A stretch of DNA of 64,000 nucleotides from Pseudomonadota bacterium (GTDB lineage: Bacteria; Pseudomonadota; Gammaproteobacteria; Burkholderiales; Burkholderiaceae_F), in contig JAKBZN010000013.1 in assembly GCA_021842465.1 (NCBI GenBank), positions 1 to 64,000 on the forward strand, in the 5' to 3' direction. The translations under genes and the position numbers were made by a program. The notes under the pieces are model-generated. The model was not told the origin of the DNA, did not search any database, and saw nothing but the letters and a program-made list of their open reading frames with translations. Positions 1-12,010 of this stretch are shown here, piece by piece. Every line of letters begins with the position of its first letter. Position 1 is the first letter of the stretch.

Positions 1-8
1 CGCTCAGA

Positions 9-411
9 CAAGGGCCGTGAGTCAGAGGAAGGAGGCGCGCGATCGCGCGCCGCCCCGGCTCCTCCGCTGCTCACCGCGCCCCAAAGGGGCCGGAACCGGC
101 ACAGCGCCCCCCGACCTCGTGGCAAACACTGTGATATTCCAAGATGAGGGGCAGTCCCTTGCCGGGTCAAAGTCGTTGCCGCGAGCGGCGGCTGTGCCTC
201 GTCGGGGCCGGCGTAGGACGCGGTGGCGAGCAGCGCAAGGCCGCGGGCGGCGCGCGACCGCGCGCCTCGTCTTCCGACTCACGGCCCCTGTTCGAGCGTA
301 GCGTCCGCAGGACGCGCAGCGAGTTGGCCGTGCGCCCGCGGACCGAGCAGCGCAGCGCAGTCGCCCCGGAGGGGCGACCACCGCGTGGCCGGCCCCGACG
401 AGGCACAGCCG
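9..411. repeat. Gene-free block of nested inverted repeats
   Basis: Positions 1-523 hold no credible gene. Bases 9-57 recur, inverted and roughly 85 percent identical by eye, at 243-290. Bases 189-212 recur as a perfect 24-base inverted copy at 388-411. A perfect 8-bp hairpin (GTCGCCCC/GGGGCGAC) lies at 360-378 and a smaller one at 301-315. The block lies just downstream of ppiD. A related sequence occurs at 18814-18876, so this is a dispersed repeat family rather than a single terminator. No transposase is visible. Confidence 0.75.
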
Positions 412-523
412 ACGCTCGCGTGGTGCAAGCAAGCATCGGGAATCGCCACCGCATCGAGCGGCGCGCTGCTCGATCGCCCGAAGGCCCCCCTTCTTTTCGT
501 TCCAAAATTTACAAAGCACTACA

Positions 524-2437
524 CTAGCGATTCGCAGGGCCCGCGGGCAGCAGGTCGGGACGCAGGATCTTCACGCCGAAGCGGTTGCGCAGACCCCGCA
601 CGTAGGCCTCGGCCTCGGCCTCGGCCATGCCGGCCATCCATTGCCGGACGCGCCGCGCCTGGGCTTGCGCATCGCCGGGAGAGACGTCGGCCTCCGACAG
701 CACGTGGACCACGGCATAGGAGCCGTCCGATTCCGTGACCCCGACGTAGGTCGGCAACCGGCTCACCGGCACGTTCATGATGGCATCCACCGCCGCGCCC
801 GACAGTTCATCCTGCGCTCCCCGCGCCAGTTCCCGCGGATCTCCGAACCCGTGATCGTCGGGATGCGCGCGCAGCGCAGCCAGGCGCGCTTCGCCGGCCT
901 GCCGCGCCAGTTTGACGGCCGCCGCCTGCCGCAACTGCGATTCGATCTCCGCCCGCACCGCCGCCAGAGGCTGGTCCGCGGCCGGGACGACCTGCATCAC
1001 GTGCACGGACACCAGCGTGTTGTTGCCGACGTCGATCGCCTTGGTGTTGTGGTGATCGTCGACGGAATCGGGCGCAAACGTCGCCTCCAGCACCGTCGGC
1101 GTGAAGATCGCCGCCAATTCCGGCTGCGCAACGCCGCTGCGCGGAAGCGCGTCCAGCGTATGGAGCGGCAGATGGAACTTGGCCGCCGCGGCGCGCAGAT
1201 CATCGGGATTCTCGTAGACGAAATCGGAAAACTGCTCGGCTTCGGCCGCGAAACGCTTGGCCGCCGCATCCTTGCGCATCCGGGCCTCGATCGCGGCGCG
1301 CACGGCTTCGAACGGCTTGGCCTGCGCCCCCCGAATCCCGGTGACGCGAATGAGGTGATACCCGAACGGAGTCTCGACGATGCCGCTGGTTTCGCCTTCC
1401 GTCAGCGAAAATGCCACGTTCTCGAACGGCTTGGGCATCACCCCGTGACCGAACCAGCCGAGATCGCCGCCCTTCGCCGCCGACACCGGATCCTGCGAAT
1501 ATTTGCGCGCCAGCGCGGCAAACTCGCCCGGATGCGCACGCAGCATCCGCAGCACCTTCTCGGCGAGACGATGGGCCTTGTCCTTCTCCGCCGCCGACGC
1601 ACCCGCCGGCACCGCGAAGAGGATATGGCTGGCGCGCACCTGCGCGGTCGCCCCCCAGCGCACCTTGTGCGCATCGTATTCGGCGCGCAACTCGGCTTCG
1701 GGAATCGAGATCCCCGAAGCCAGATCGGCCAGGCTCAGCACCAGATACTGCACCTTGGCATGCTCGGGACTGCGATATGCATCGCGGTTCGCGTCGTACG
1801 CCGCCTTGACGTCCGCATCGGAGATCCGGACCTGCGAAAGATATGCATCCGGCCGGAACGACAGGACGCGGATCCGTCGGCGCTGGTCGGCCAGCGCGAA
1901 CAGCCGCTTGGATACGGTCATGGGCAGGAATGCGCTGTTCGCCACCCCGGACTCCAGGATCTGGCGATCGATATCGGTGCGCAAGCGGTTCTCGAAATCG
2001 CGCTCCTCATAGCCGCGCGCGGTAAGCATCTGGCGATAGATCACATAATCGAACCGGCCGTTGCGCTGGAATTCCGGGATCGACGCGATCGCGTCGCGCA
2101 ACCGTGCATCCAGGACGACGAGATGCGCCTTCGCCGCCTCGTGGTCGAGGGCCTTGTCCGACAGCAGTTCGTCGAGGGCCGCGGCGCGAACCTCCGGCGT
2201 GTTGAGCATGTCCGGGTTCACGTTGGGCAACATCGCCGCCATCCGCGCGATGCGATTGCGCACGGCGAAGTCCAGTTCGGGCTGGGAAATCACCTCGTTA
2301 CCGACCTTCGCCACGCCATCGCCCTGGCCGAAGTACCGGGTAAACCCGTAGATCCCGGAAAAGATGAACGGGACGAATGCGGCCACCGTGAGAATGGGCA
2401 ACAGCCAGTTGCGATGGCGACGAACGGTTTCAAACAT
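524..2437 (-). CDS. ppiD: Peptidyl-prolyl isomerase / periplasmic folding chaperone PpiD
   Basis: Membrane-anchored chaperone that assists outer-membrane and periplasmic proteins leaving the Sec translocon. The 637-residue protein opens with a short cytoplasmic stretch and one membrane segment (about residues 11-33). A SurA-like N-terminal region follows, then a parvulin domain around residues 268-360, starting at SHILFAV and containing GGDLGWFG. A long helical C-terminal region ends the protein. Length fits the family (about 620-640). The ATG at 2437 was chosen because family members start a few residues before this membrane segment; the frame stays open 28 codons further upstream without a recognisable domain. 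PpiD usually follows hupB and tRNA genes in betaproteobacteria; here a diguanylate cyclase gene separates them. Confidence 0.93.
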   Translation of the reverse strand: MFETVRRHRNWLLPILTVAAFVPFIFSGIYGFTRYFGQGDGVAKVGNEVISQPELDFAVRNRIARMAAMLPNVNPDMLNTPEVRAAALDELLSDKALDHEAAKAHLVVLDARLRDAIASIPEFQRNGRFDYVIYRQMLTARGYEERDFENRLRTDIDRQILESGVANSAFLPMTVSKRLFALADQRRRIRVLSFRPDAYLSQVRISDADVKAAYDANRDAYRSPEHAKVQYLVLSLADLASGISIPEAELRAEYDAHKVRWGATAQVRASHILFAVPAGASAAEKDKAHRLAEKVLRMLRAHPGEFAALARKYSQDPVSAAKGGDLGWFGHGVMPKPFENVAFSLTEGETSGIVETPFGYHLIRVTGIRGAQAKPFEAVRAAIEARMRKDAAAKRFAAEAEQFSDFVYENPDDLRAAAAKFHLPLHTLDALPRSGVAQPELAAIFTPTVLEATFAPDSVDDHHNTKAIDVGNNTLVSVHVMQVVPAADQPLAAVRAEIESQLRQAAAVKLARQAGEARLAALRAHPDDHGFGDPRELARGAQDELSGAAVDAIMNVPVSRLPTYVGVTESDGSYAVVHVLSEADVSPGDAQAQARRVRQWMAGMAEAEAEAYVRGLRNRFGVKILRPDLLPAGPANR

Positions 2438-2569
2438 GGGGTAGCCGTGCGAAGGATGCCGCCAGCGCCGCCCCCGATTTCGATGATCCGGGAACACTGC
2501 GCCGTCGGTGCGTGTCGACAAAGGACCGCCATGTTACCGGCTTTTGTGAACTCCGCGCCCGCCGCCGCC

Positions 2570-4903
2570 TCACGCCGCGTCAGAACTCCCGTCTTCCGCG
2601 ACCAGGCGACCGCGGAAAACCGCGATCGCGTTGCGGCCCGCCGCCTTGGCGTCGTACATCGCCTCGTCGGCATGACGGAGCAGGTCGCGCGGACCGCGGG
2701 CATGCTCCGGATAGAACGCGATGCCGACGCTCGACGAAACCGCCAGCGGCCGGCCGTCGGCAAGGACGAACGGCTCCGCCAGTGCCACGCGGATCTTTTC
2801 CGCGACGGCCAGCGCATCATCCATCGCGCGGATCTCCGGCAGCACGGCGACAAATTCGTCGCCGCCGATCCGGGCTACGGTATCGGACTGCCGCACGCAT
2901 GCCAGCATCCGCCCTGCCGCCGCCCGCAGCAGCCAATCCCCCACCTCGTGCCCATGCTCGTCATTGATCGGCTTGAACCGGTCGAGGTCGATGAACAACA
3001 GCGCCACCTGTGCGCGTTTGCGGCGCGCCTGGACGAGAAGCTGTTGCAAACGGTCCTCGAGCAGCCGGCGATTCGGCAGGTTGGTCAGCCGGTCGAAGTA
3101 CGCCCAATGATGAATCCGCTCCTCGGCCGACTTGTGTTCGGTGATGTCGCGGTTGGTTCCGACCATCCGGACCGCCCGCCCATCGGCATCGCGCACGTCG
3201 ACCTTGCCGCTGCACAGGATCCACTTCCACCCCGCCGCGCCTTGCACCCGGACTTCCTCCTGGAAGAACGCCGCGCCGCCGCGGATGACCGCGGCCGCCG
3301 CCCGGACCATGCGCGGCGCATCTTCGGGGTGAACCCGGCGCATCAATTCCTCGGGGGCGGCCACCGTCTCGCCCGACGCGCCGCCGACCAGATCGGCCCA
3401 GTGTCCGTCGAGCACCACCAGCCCTTCGCGAATGTCGTACTCCCAGAGCGAGAGCGACGACGCTTCCAGCGCCAGTTCCAGCCGCTCCTTGGCGCGCCCC
3501 AGTTCGTCCTCCGCGCGCTTGCGGTCGGTGATTTCATGGTTGCTGACGCGGCGCCCGCGGAACTCGCCATCGTCGCGAAATATCGGGCTGCAACTGTGCG
3601 CCAGCCACCGCACCTCACCCTGCTTCGTGACGATGCGGAAGTCGAGCGAATGGTTGGTGTCGTCCCGGTAGTGCTCCAGATGGGTCGCCATCCGGGTACG
3701 GTCCTCCGGGTGGACGATGCGTTCGACCAGGCTGGGGTCGGCGAGAAACTCGGCCTGCGTGTAGCCCGTGATGCGCTCGCACGACGGCGACATGTAGACG
3801 ATTCCGCAATTCGGCCCGCGCCAGTACTCCCACTCGTAGGTGTAGTCCGCCATGGTGCGAAACCGCTCCTCGCTTTCTTCCATGCGCCGAACGAACGGAA
3901 GCGTCTGCACGCGCAGCAGCAGAATCGCGCCGAGCGCAAGCAGCGGAAAGGCGTAGAGCAGCGGCGCCAGACGGTGCGCAATGGGCGCGTACAACTGGTC
4001 GGCATCCAGCCGCAACACCGACCCGAGACCGAGCGTCCCGATCGGCTGGTATGCCGCAATCGATGCGACGCCGCGATAGTCCTGCGCGCGAATCACGCCG
4101 GCCTTACCTTCCAGGGCATAGCGCATCGGGATGGCGTGGCCGTCGACGCGATCCGGCAGGTCGCGCAGCACCCGGCCTCCCGCCGAATGGAGGGGAAAAC
4201 AGTCCATGTGGCCCGCAGCCTTGGGCGCGCAAACGGCAAAATCCAGGGTGTCGCCGAAGCGGCCGGGGCGCGACAGATCCGCAATGATCGCCGGATCCAG
4301 GCGCCACTCGGCGACCATCGTCCCGACCACCCTGCCGCGATCCACCAGATCGATGCGCGTGCGCAACACGTAGCCATCGTCCCAGAGAAGGCTGCTCGGC
4401 GTGGACAATTGAACTGGAACCGCCAGCGCCGGCGCGGCGACGAACGACCCGAACCGACCGACCTCGACGCCCGCGGCGGTGCGAAACGCCGCCGCAGCGA
4501 ACCCCGGGGACTGGAGGCGATGGACGATCCCGGCAAGCTGCGCTCGAGCGCGCCCGTCCTCGGGATTCGCATTCAGCTTCCCCATGGCGCGGAGAACCGG
4601 TTGTGCAGCAAGGCCCCGGCTGCGCCCCCACGCACTCCGGATTTCCGTGTTCAGGACGGTCGCACGGCGCTCCAGCGACAATGCGAGCCGGCCTTCCATC
4701 GCTTCCTTGCCGTCCGGAACCAGTACGGCGAAGCCGCCGGCCAAGCCCAGCAAGCCCACGGCGACGACGATGCCGGCCACAACATAGCCGATCCGATCGG
4801 CATCCCGCATGTCCCGTGATCGGCGCCCGGCGATCGCACGGACCCACCGCGAAACCACGCGGCGGGCACCGGACCCGGGCATACGCTCCGACTGTTCGGA
4901 CAT
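2570..4903 (-). CDS. Membrane-bound PAS-PAS-GGDEF diguanylate cyclase
   Basis: Predicted to make cyclic di-GMP from two GTP. The 777-residue protein has a membrane segment at 38-62, a periplasmic sensing region of about 250 residues, a second membrane segment at 312-332, then two PAS folds (about 345-465 and 475-595) and a GGDEF domain (about 600-765). The active-site GGDEF is intact at 680-684. An RxxD inhibitory site (RQSD, 671-674) sits exactly five residues before it, so product inhibition is likely. There is no EAL domain. The ligand is unknown. AAGGAAG directly precedes the ATG. It is transcribed in the same direction as ppiD, with 132 bases between them. Confidence 0.9.
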   Translation of the reverse strand: MSEQSERMPGSGARRVVSRWVRAIAGRRSRDMRDADRIGYVVAGIVVAVGLLGLAGGFAVLVPDGKEAMEGRLALSLERRATVLNTEIRSAWGRSRGLAAQPVLRAMGKLNANPEDGRARAQLAGIVHRLQSPGFAAAAFRTAAGVEVGRFGSFVAAPALAVPVQLSTPSSLLWDDGYVLRTRIDLVDRGRVVGTMVAEWRLDPAIIADLSRPGRFGDTLDFAVCAPKAAGHMDCFPLHSAGGRVLRDLPDRVDGHAIPMRYALEGKAGVIRAQDYRGVASIAAYQPIGTLGLGSVLRLDADQLYAPIAHRLAPLLYAFPLLALGAILLLRVQTLPFVRRMEESEERFRTMADYTYEWEYWRGPNCGIVYMSPSCERITGYTQAEFLADPSLVERIVHPEDRTRMATHLEHYRDDTNHSLDFRIVTKQGEVRWLAHSCSPIFRDDGEFRGRRVSNHEITDRKRAEDELGRAKERLELALEASSLSLWEYDIREGLVVLDGHWADLVGGASGETVAAPEELMRRVHPEDAPRMVRAAAAVIRGGAAFFQEEVRVQGAAGWKWILCSGKVDVRDADGRAVRMVGTNRDITEHKSAEERIHHWAYFDRLTNLPNRRLLEDRLQQLLVQARRKRAQVALLFIDLDRFKPINDEHGHEVGDWLLRAAAGRMLACVRQSDTVARIGGDEFVAVLPEIRAMDDALAVAEKIRVALAEPFVLADGRPLAVSSSVGIAFYPEHARGPRDLLRHADEAMYDAKAAGRNAIAVFRGRLVAEDGSSDAA

Positions 4904-5201
4904 CTTCCTTCTACTCGGTTGATCCCGCTTCGTGGTTGCCGCTCATGCCGCGAAGGGCCTGGGGCCCGCCGCGCGCGGCGCAAGCCGTCCCGGACGACAA
5001 GAATAATGAAAATCAGTTGCAATATATCCGGTCGCCACCCACAACGATGCGGCGCCCCGGCCATCTGCGATGCCCGTGGTCGGCCTGGAAACGATGAATC
5101 CGGTGTTGCATGCTACCGGGGGTGGACCGCGCCCAAACGACGCGCCCGGAACGCTTTCGGAACGCCGACGTCAACTTGTTGACGTGGTTCGGTGATGAAA
5201 T

Positions 5202-5278
5202 TGGCGGAGTGGACGGGACTCGAACCCGCGACCCCCGGCGTGACAGGCCGGTATTCTAACCAACTGAACTACCACTCC
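5202..5278 (-). tRNA. tRNA-Asp (GTC)
   Basis: 77 nt. The acceptor arm GGAGTGG/CCACTCC pairs fully. Anticodon GTC sits in the loop CTGTCAC, the T-arm GGTTCGAGTCC is normal, and the 3' GCCA is encoded. It lies 11 bases downstream of tRNA-Val and is probably co-transcribed with it. Confidence 0.97.
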
Positions 5279-5289
5279 GCGCGGTTACA

Positions 5290-5365
5290 TGGTGGGTGCT
5301 GAGAGGTTCGAACTCCCGACCTACGCCTTGTAAGGGCGCCGCTCTACCAACTGAGCTAAGCACCC
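5290..5365 (-). tRNA. tRNA-Val (TAC)
   Basis: 76 nt. Acceptor arm GGGTGCT/AGCACCC, anticodon TAC in loop CTTACAA, T-loop GTTCGAACC, encoded CCA. It is placed 27 bases downstream of hupB, ahead of tRNA-Asp. Confidence 0.97.
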
Positions 5366-5392
5366 CCGCGACTTCGTTGCTCGCGAAGCCCG

Positions 5393-5665
5393 CTAGTTTA
5401 GCGCATCTTTGAGCGCTTTGCCAGCGCGAAACTTCGGGACCTTCGCCGCCTTGATCTTGATCGGCTCGTTGGTACGCGGATTGCGGCCGGTGCGTGCCGC
5501 GCGCTTGGTGACGGCAAACGTCCCAAACCCGACCAGGGTAACGGTGTTGCCTTTTTTCAGTGAGGTGCGAATTCCGCCAAGCAGCGCTTCGAGCGCACGG
5601 CCAGCCGCGGCCTTGGAAATGTCCGCCTGCCGGGCGATATGTTCAATCAGTTCGGTCTTGTTCAA
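5393..5665 (-). CDS. hupB: DNA-binding protein HU-beta
   Basis: Small basic nucleoid protein that bends DNA without sequence specificity and works as a dimer. The 90 residues match the family end to end: [11 protein letters not shown] start, dimerising helices, the GFGTF turn, and the DNA-clasping arm with [10 protein letters not shown] followed by [13 protein letters not shown]. It lies downstream of lon in the usual betaproteobacterial order and is followed by tRNA-Val and tRNA-Asp. The spacing of about 180 bases from lon, with a terminator-like hairpin, suggests its own promoter. Confidence 0.97.
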   Translation of the reverse strand: MNKTELIEHIARQADISKAAAGRALEALLGGIRTSLKKGNTVTLVGFGTFAVTKRAARTGRNPRTNEPIKIKAAKVPKFRAGKALKDALN

Positions 5666-5804
5666 GGGTCCCCCTCGGATACCTGGACTTGGATTTGCGT
5701 TGGTTTTTTTCTTTTATGTACTTCAGTTAGCGGCGGGTATTCAACCGCGGCGGGGGCATGGTGTCAAGGCGACGAAACGCCTACCGCCCCTCCGCGATCA
5801 AATC

Positions 5805-5838
5805 ATCGACTGCCGGCCCGATCGCGCCGGCAGTCGAT
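5805..5838 (-). terminator. Hairpin downstream of lon
   Basis: Perfect 13-bp inverted repeat (ATCGACTGCCGGC and its complement) with an 8-base loop, starting 9 bases past the lon stop. Only a short T-rich stretch follows, so intrinsic termination is likely but not certain. Confidence 0.65.
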
Positions 5839-5846
5839 AACCCCGT

Positions 5847-8291
5847 CTAGTGCTTCACGTGCTCGGTCGCCTCGCCGGGGGCAGCCGCTTCCACACCGAC
5901 AACCTTCTCCTGCGACGGCGCTGCAACCGCGTCCTCCTCCGGCAAGGGCTCGGGCTGCCGCACCAGGGCGACCTGCAGGACCTGGTCGATCCATTTCACC
6001 GGAAGGATCTCGATCCGGTTCTTGACCGCCTCGGGAATTTCCGCGAGATCCTTGGCGTTTTCCTCCGGGATCAGAACGGTCTTGATCCCGCCGCGCTGCG
6101 CGGCCAACAGCTTTTCCTTCAAGCCGCCGATCGCCAGCACCTCGCCGCGCAAGGTGATCTCCCCGGTCATTGCCACGTCAGGTCGGACCGGGATGCCGGT
6201 GAACGTCGACACGAGTGCCGTCGTCAGCGCAATGCCCGCGCTCGGCCCGTCTTTTGGCGTCGCGCCCTCCGGCAGGTGGATATGGATGTCGTTCTTCTCG
6301 AACACCGCGTCCTTGATCCCCAGCCGCCGCGCGCGACTGCGCACCACGGTGCGCGCCGCCTCGATCGACTCCTTCATCACGTCGCCGAGCGAACCCGTGC
6401 GGATGATGTTGCCCTTGCCCGGCATGGTGGTCGATTCGATGGTCAGGAGTTCCCCACCCACCTCGGTCCAGGCCAGGCCGGTGACCTGGCCGACCTGCGC
6501 CTCCTTCTCGGCGATCCCGAAGGTATAGCGCCGCACGCCGAGGTATTTGTCGAGGTTTTGCGGCGTCACCCGCACCTTGGCCTTTACCCCCTTCTTGATC
6601 ACCGCCGCCTTCACGACCTTGCGGCAGATCTTCGAGAGTTCGCGCTCCAGAGCCCGCACGCCGGCCTCGCGCGTGTAATAGCGGACGATGTCGCGCAGGG
6701 CCGTCGACGTGACCTCGAGTTCGGTCTTGGTGACACCGTTGTTCTTCATCTGCTTGGGAAGCAGATAGCGCGTCGCGATGTTGACCTTTTCGTCCTCGGT
6801 GTACCCCGACAACCGGATGACCTCCATCCGATCGAGCAGCGGTGCCGGGATGTTCATCGTATTGGCAGTCGCGACGAACATCACGTCGGAAAGATCGTAG
6901 TCGACCTCGACGTAGTGGTCGACGAACGTGCTGTTCTGCTCAGGATCGAGCACCTCCAGCAGCGCCGAGGACGGATCCCCACGGAAATCCATGCCCATCT
7001 TGTCCACTTCATCGAGCAGGAACAACGGGTTACGCACTCCGACCTTGCTGAGGTTCTGCAGGATCTTGCCCGGCATCGAACCGATGTAGGTCCGCCGATG
7101 GCCGCGGATTTCCGCCTCGTCGCGGACCCCCCCCAACGCCATGCGCACGAACTTGCGGTTCGTGGCGCGCGCGATCGACTGGCCGAGCGAGGTCTTGCCC
7201 ACGCCGGGGGCCCCGACCAGACAAAGGATCGGCGCCTTGACCCGATCGACGCGTTGCTGCACCGCGAGGTATTCGACGATGCGCTCCTTGACCTTCTCGA
7301 GCCCGTAATGGTCTTCGTCGAGCACCTTCTCGGCATTGGCGAGATCGTTGTTGATCTTGGTCTTCTTCTTCCAGGGCAGGCCGACCAGGGCGTCGATGTA
7401 GCTGCGCACGACCGTGGCCTCGGCCGACATCGGCGACATCAGCTTGAGCTTCTTCAGTTCCGCCTCGGCCTTCTGTCGCGCCTGCTTGGGCATGCGCGCC
7501 GCCTTGACCTTCTTGTCGAGTTCGTCGAGATCGGCGCCTTCCTCGCCTTCGCCGAGTTCCTTCTGGATCGCCTTGACCTGCTCGTTCAGGTAGTACTCGC
7601 GCTGGCTCTTCTCCATCTGACGCTTGACGCGGCCCCGGATGCGCTTTTCCACCTGGAGGATGTCGATTTCCGTCTCGAGCTGCGCGAGCAGATGCTCGAG
7701 ACGCTCATTGAGATCGCCCATTTCGAGGATCTTCTGCTTCTGCTCGATCTTGATCGGCAGATGCGCAGCAATCGTGTCGGCCAGCCGGCCCACCTCGTCG
7801 ATGCCGGCGATCGAGGTCAGGATTTCGGCGGGGATCTTCTTGTTCAGTTTGACGTATTGGTCGAACTGCGCGATCACCGCCCGGCGCAGCGCCTCCACTT
7901 CGGAATCCCCCCCCTCCTCGGCCGCCATCGGCTGCGCCTCGCAGGTGAAATGGGTTCCGACATCGACGATGGCCTCGACCTGCGCGCGCTGCGCCCCCTC
8001 GACAAGCACCTTGACGGTGCCGTCCGGCAGCTTCAGCAATTGCAGGATGTTGGCGATACAGCCGATCCCGTAGATGTCCTCGGAGGAGGGCTCATCCTTG
8101 GCGGCGTTCTTCTGGGCCACCAGCATGATGCTCTTGCCGGACTCCATGGCCACTTCCAGCGCCTTGATCGATTTGGGCCGCCCCACGAAGAGCGGGATGA
8201 CCATGTGGGGGAATACGACCACGTCGCGCAGCGGCAGCAGCGGCAGCGAAAGGCGGTCGGAGGTGGTCGTTTCGGTGGCGGGTGTGGTCAC
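5847..8291 (-). CDS. lon: ATP-dependent protease Lon
   Basis: Cytoplasmic AAA+ serine protease that removes damaged and regulatory proteins. The 814 residues comprise the N-terminal LON substrate domain (about 12-210), a coiled-coil linker, the AAA+ module with Walker A GAPGVGKTS at 360-368 and Walker B FLLDEVDKM, and the proteolytic domain. Catalytic Ser684 lies in PKDGPSAG; the partner lysine lies in the GGLKEKLLAA segment. Length is normal; only the acidic, alanine-rich tail is somewhat extended. It follows clpX in the conserved tig-clpP-clpX-lon-hupB order. A 177-base gap upstream leaves room for a separate promoter, which I could not define. Confidence 0.98.
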   Translation of the reverse strand: MTTPATETTTSDRLSLPLLPLRDVVVFPHMVIPLFVGRPKSIKALEVAMESGKSIMLVAQKNAAKDEPSSEDIYGIGCIANILQLLKLPDGTVKVLVEGAQRAQVEAIVDVGTHFTCEAQPMAAEEGGDSEVEALRRAVIAQFDQYVKLNKKIPAEILTSIAGIDEVGRLADTIAAHLPIKIEQKQKILEMGDLNERLEHLLAQLETEIDILQVEKRIRGRVKRQMEKSQREYYLNEQVKAIQKELGEGEEGADLDELDKKVKAARMPKQARQKAEAELKKLKLMSPMSAEATVVRSYIDALVGLPWKKKTKINNDLANAEKVLDEDHYGLEKVKERIVEYLAVQQRVDRVKAPILCLVGAPGVGKTSLGQSIARATNRKFVRMALGGVRDEAEIRGHRRTYIGSMPGKILQNLSKVGVRNPLFLLDEVDKMGMDFRGDPSSALLEVLDPEQNSTFVDHYVEVDYDLSDVMFVATANTMNIPAPLLDRMEVIRLSGYTEDEKVNIATRYLLPKQMKNNGVTKTELEVTSTALRDIVRYYTREAGVRALERELSKICRKVVKAAVIKKGVKAKVRVTPQNLDKYLGVRRYTFGIAEKEAQVGQVTGLAWTEVGGELLTIESTTMPGKGNIIRTGSLGDVMKESIEAARTVVRSRARRLGIKDAVFEKNDIHIHLPEGATPKDGPSAGIALTTALVSTFTGIPVRPDVAMTGEITLRGEVLAIGGLKEKLLAAQRGGIKTVLIPEENAKDLAEIPEAVKNRIEILPVKWIDQVLQVALVRQPEPLPEEDAVAAPSQEKVVGVEAAAPGEATEHVKH

Positions 8292-8468
8292 GGTAGTGGT
8301 TCCTGCAAGGGGTTACTGCGGGGAATGTGGGGACGATGGCGCACAGATCAAGACGGGCGAGCGCCCCCCACCCCAGCCGCGCCGGCGGCGGTCGACCGAC
8401 CGAAACGGGGCCGGAACGGGCCGGAGGCGGAAAATCGTCCGCCGCCCAGTCCGGGCACGCCGGTCCGG

Positions 8469-9728
<1,260 letters not shown>

Positions 9729-9788
9729 GGGACGCCCCCACCTTCTTCCTCGCCGGCACGATCCGGCGACCCGCCGGCTGCCCGCGGA

Positions 9789-10427
9789 TCACTCTCCGCG
9801 CTTGACGAAGATCTTGTCCACCAGACCGTAGCTTACTGCATCATCCGCCGACATGAAGTTGTCCCGGTCGGTGTCCTTGGCGATACGCTCCACCGGTTGC
9901 CCGGTGCGCTCGGCAAGGATCGCGTTCAGCCGTTCCCGCAGGGACAGGATTTCCCGTGCCTGGATTTCGATGTCGGCCGCTTGGCCCTGCGAACCGCCGG
10001 ACGGCTGATGAATCATGATGCGCGAATTCGGCAGCGCGTACCGCTTGCCCTTGGCTCCGGCCGCGAGGAGGAACGCGCCCATGCTGGCTGCCATTCCCAC
10101 GCAGATCGTCGAGACGTCGGGCTTGATGAACTGCATGGTGTCGTAGATCGCCATGCCCGCGTACACCGAGCCGCCGGGAGAGTTGATGTACAGCGAGATG
10201 TCCTTGTCCGGGTTCTCCGACTCCAGGAACAGCAGCTGTGCCACGACCACGTTGGCCGTCGTCTCGTTGACCGGACCGACGAGGAACACCACCCGGTCGC
10301 GCAGCAGGCGCGAATAGATGTCATAGGCACGCTCGCCGCGGCCGCTCTGCTCGATGACCATCGGCACGTAATTCAGGCCCATCGGCGTCTGCCACTGCGC
10401 GCCCGCCTCGGTCGCAAACCGGCTCAT
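9789..10427 (-). CDS. clpP: ATP-dependent Clp protease proteolytic subunit
   Basis: Serine peptidase that forms the tetradecameric degradation chamber for ClpX and ClpA, both encoded in this window. The 212 residues carry the catalytic triad: Ser115 in GMAASMG, His140 in MIHQPSGG, and an aspartate near 189 in DTDRDNF. An ATG seven codons upstream is also open. The 10427 start was chosen because AAGGGG stands about 7 bases before it and because it begins 4 bases after the tig stop, typical of translational coupling. Confidence 0.97.
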   Translation of the reverse strand: MSRFATEAGAQWQTPMGLNYVPMVIEQSGRGERAYDIYSRLLRDRVVFLVGPVNETTANVVVAQLLFLESENPDKDISLYINSPGGSVYAGMAIYDTMQFIKPDVSTICVGMAASMGAFLLAAGAKGKRYALPNSRIMIHQPSGGSQGQAADIEIQAREILSLRERLNAILAERTGQPVERIAKDTDRDNFMSADDAVSYGLVDKIFVKRGE

Positions 10428-10431
10428 CGCA

Positions 10432-11730
10432 TCACCCCTTCGCACCATCCATCAATTCGTCGAACGATACCGCGAGATCCGAAACCTTGGCATGCTGCAA
10501 GACCCATTCGACGACGTTGTCTTCCAGCACCGCCGCTTCGACTTCGGCCATGCGCTCGCGGTTGCCCAGATACCACTGCATCACCTCGCCCGGGCGCTCA
10601 TAGCTGCCGGCGATGGTTTCGAGCGTCTGGCGCACCTGATCACGGGTCGCCTGCAGCTTCTGCGCCCGGATGATCTCGCCAACGACGAGCGAAATCCGCA
10701 CGCGCCGCTCGGCCGACGCCGCGAACACCTCCAACGCCGGGAACTCCTTGCCGCCTCGCGCCGTGATCTCGGCCTGGGCCATGCTGCGCAGGGACTCCTG
10801 CTCCTCGGCGATCAGCGCCCGCGGCAGGTCGAAGCGCGCAACCCGCTCCAGCGCGTCCATCACGCTGTCGCGCGTGCGGCGGCGCAGGCGCGCCGTCACC
10901 TCGCGCTCCACGTTGGCGCGCACCTCCGCACGCATGCGGTCGAGGTCGCCGTCGGCGATGCCCACCTGGCGCGCAAACTCGGCATCCAGTTCCGGCAGCA
11001 CCCGCTCGCGCACCTCCTTGAGCGTGACGTCGAAATGCGCCGTCTTGCCGGCGACGTCCTTGCCGAAATAATCGTCCGGGAAGGTCACCGCGACGCTGCG
11101 CGTCTCGCCCTTCGTCAAGCCGCGCACGGCGCTTTCGAACTCCGGCAGCATGCGGCCCGCGCCCAGTTCGAAGCGGAAGTCCTCCGCTGCGCCGCCCGGA
11201 AAGGCGTTGCCGTCGATCACGCCGTGAAAATCGATGGTCACGAGATCCCCATCCGCCGCGGCGCGCTCGACCGGGTCGAAGTGACTGCGCTGGCGGCGCA
11301 TCACGGCGATGGTCTTTTCCACCTCGTCGTCGCCGACCGGACAGACGGCGCGCTGGACGTCGACCTGCGAGACGTCGACCGTGCCGACCTCGGGATAGAC
11401 CTCGAAGGTGGCCCGGAATGCCAGTCGGCTCGCGTCCGGCTCCTCGTGGGGCTCGATGTGCGCCCGGCCCGCGATGCGCAGGTTGCCCTTCGTCAACACG
11501 TCCGACAACGCTTCGCCGATCTTGTCGTTGATCACGTCGGCATGCACCTGCGCGCCGTGTGTCTGCGCGACAAGTTTCATCGGCACCTTGCCGCGCCGGA
11601 ACCCCGGCATGCTCGTTTCGCGCGCCAGCCGCGCCAGCCGCTGCGAAACCTCGGTCGCGACCGCATCGGCGGCCACACTCAGATCGACACGGCGTTCCAA
11701 CGCGCCGACGGACTCGATATTTGCCTGCAT
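10432..11730 (-). CDS. tig: Trigger factor, ribosome-associated chaperone
   Basis: Binds the ribosome exit tunnel and folds nascent chains, with peptidyl-prolyl isomerase activity. The 432 residues include the N-terminal ribosome-binding domain with the signature GFRRGKVP, the central FKBP-type isomerase domain (about 160-245) and the helical C-terminal chaperone arms. The frame is open 24 codons further up, but MQANIES is the usual family start and has AGAAAG in front. It is the first gene of the tig-clpP-clpX group. Confidence 0.97.
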   Translation of the reverse strand: MQANIESVGALERRVDLSVAADAVATEVSQRLARLARETSMPGFRRGKVPMKLVAQTHGAQVHADVINDKIGEALSDVLTKGNLRIAGRAHIEPHEEPDASRLAFRATFEVYPEVGTVDVSQVDVQRAVCPVGDDEVEKTIAVMRRQRSHFDPVERAAADGDLVTIDFHGVIDGNAFPGGAAEDFRFELGAGRMLPEFESAVRGLTKGETRSVAVTFPDDYFGKDVAGKTAHFDVTLKEVRERVLPELDAEFARQVGIADGDLDRMRAEVRANVEREVTARLRRRTRDSVMDALERVARFDLPRALIAEEQESLRSMAQAEITARGGKEFPALEVFAASAERRVRISLVVGEIIRAQKLQATRDQVRQTLETIAGSYERPGEVMQWYLGNRERMAEVEAAVLEDNVVEWVLQHAKVSDLAVSFDELMDGAKG

Positions 11731-12010
11731 CTTTCTGGGAATGCGGATCCGGAACCCGGAGCGCCGCTCATCAACGATTGATCGGAAAAGGTGCAAAAGC
11801 AAGCCGAACCCGGCATGCCGCGCCTCGGGGAGAAATCCGGCTCGATTCCGTTCCGAATTTCTTCTGCCCGCGGAAATGGCGCGCGCCCTGCACCCACAAG
11901 AGCGGGATCTTAGCAGTCCGGCGGCCCTGCAAGCGCCGTTGGAAAGAGCATTTCGTCCCGCCGCCCGCGAAACCGCGTCTGGCGCGGAGGGGCGTCGAAG
12001 ATTGGCGGCA

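Noticed and set aside
1-523. Prophage or integrative element end
   Set aside because: No integrase, attachment-site duplication or tRNA is visible; only inverted repeats.
641-4819. Very long open frame on the plus strand
   Set aside because: It runs antisense to ppiD and the diguanylate cyclase gene, has no recognisable domain and is explained by GC-rich codon bias. The same holds for 5850-9434 opposite lon and clpX.
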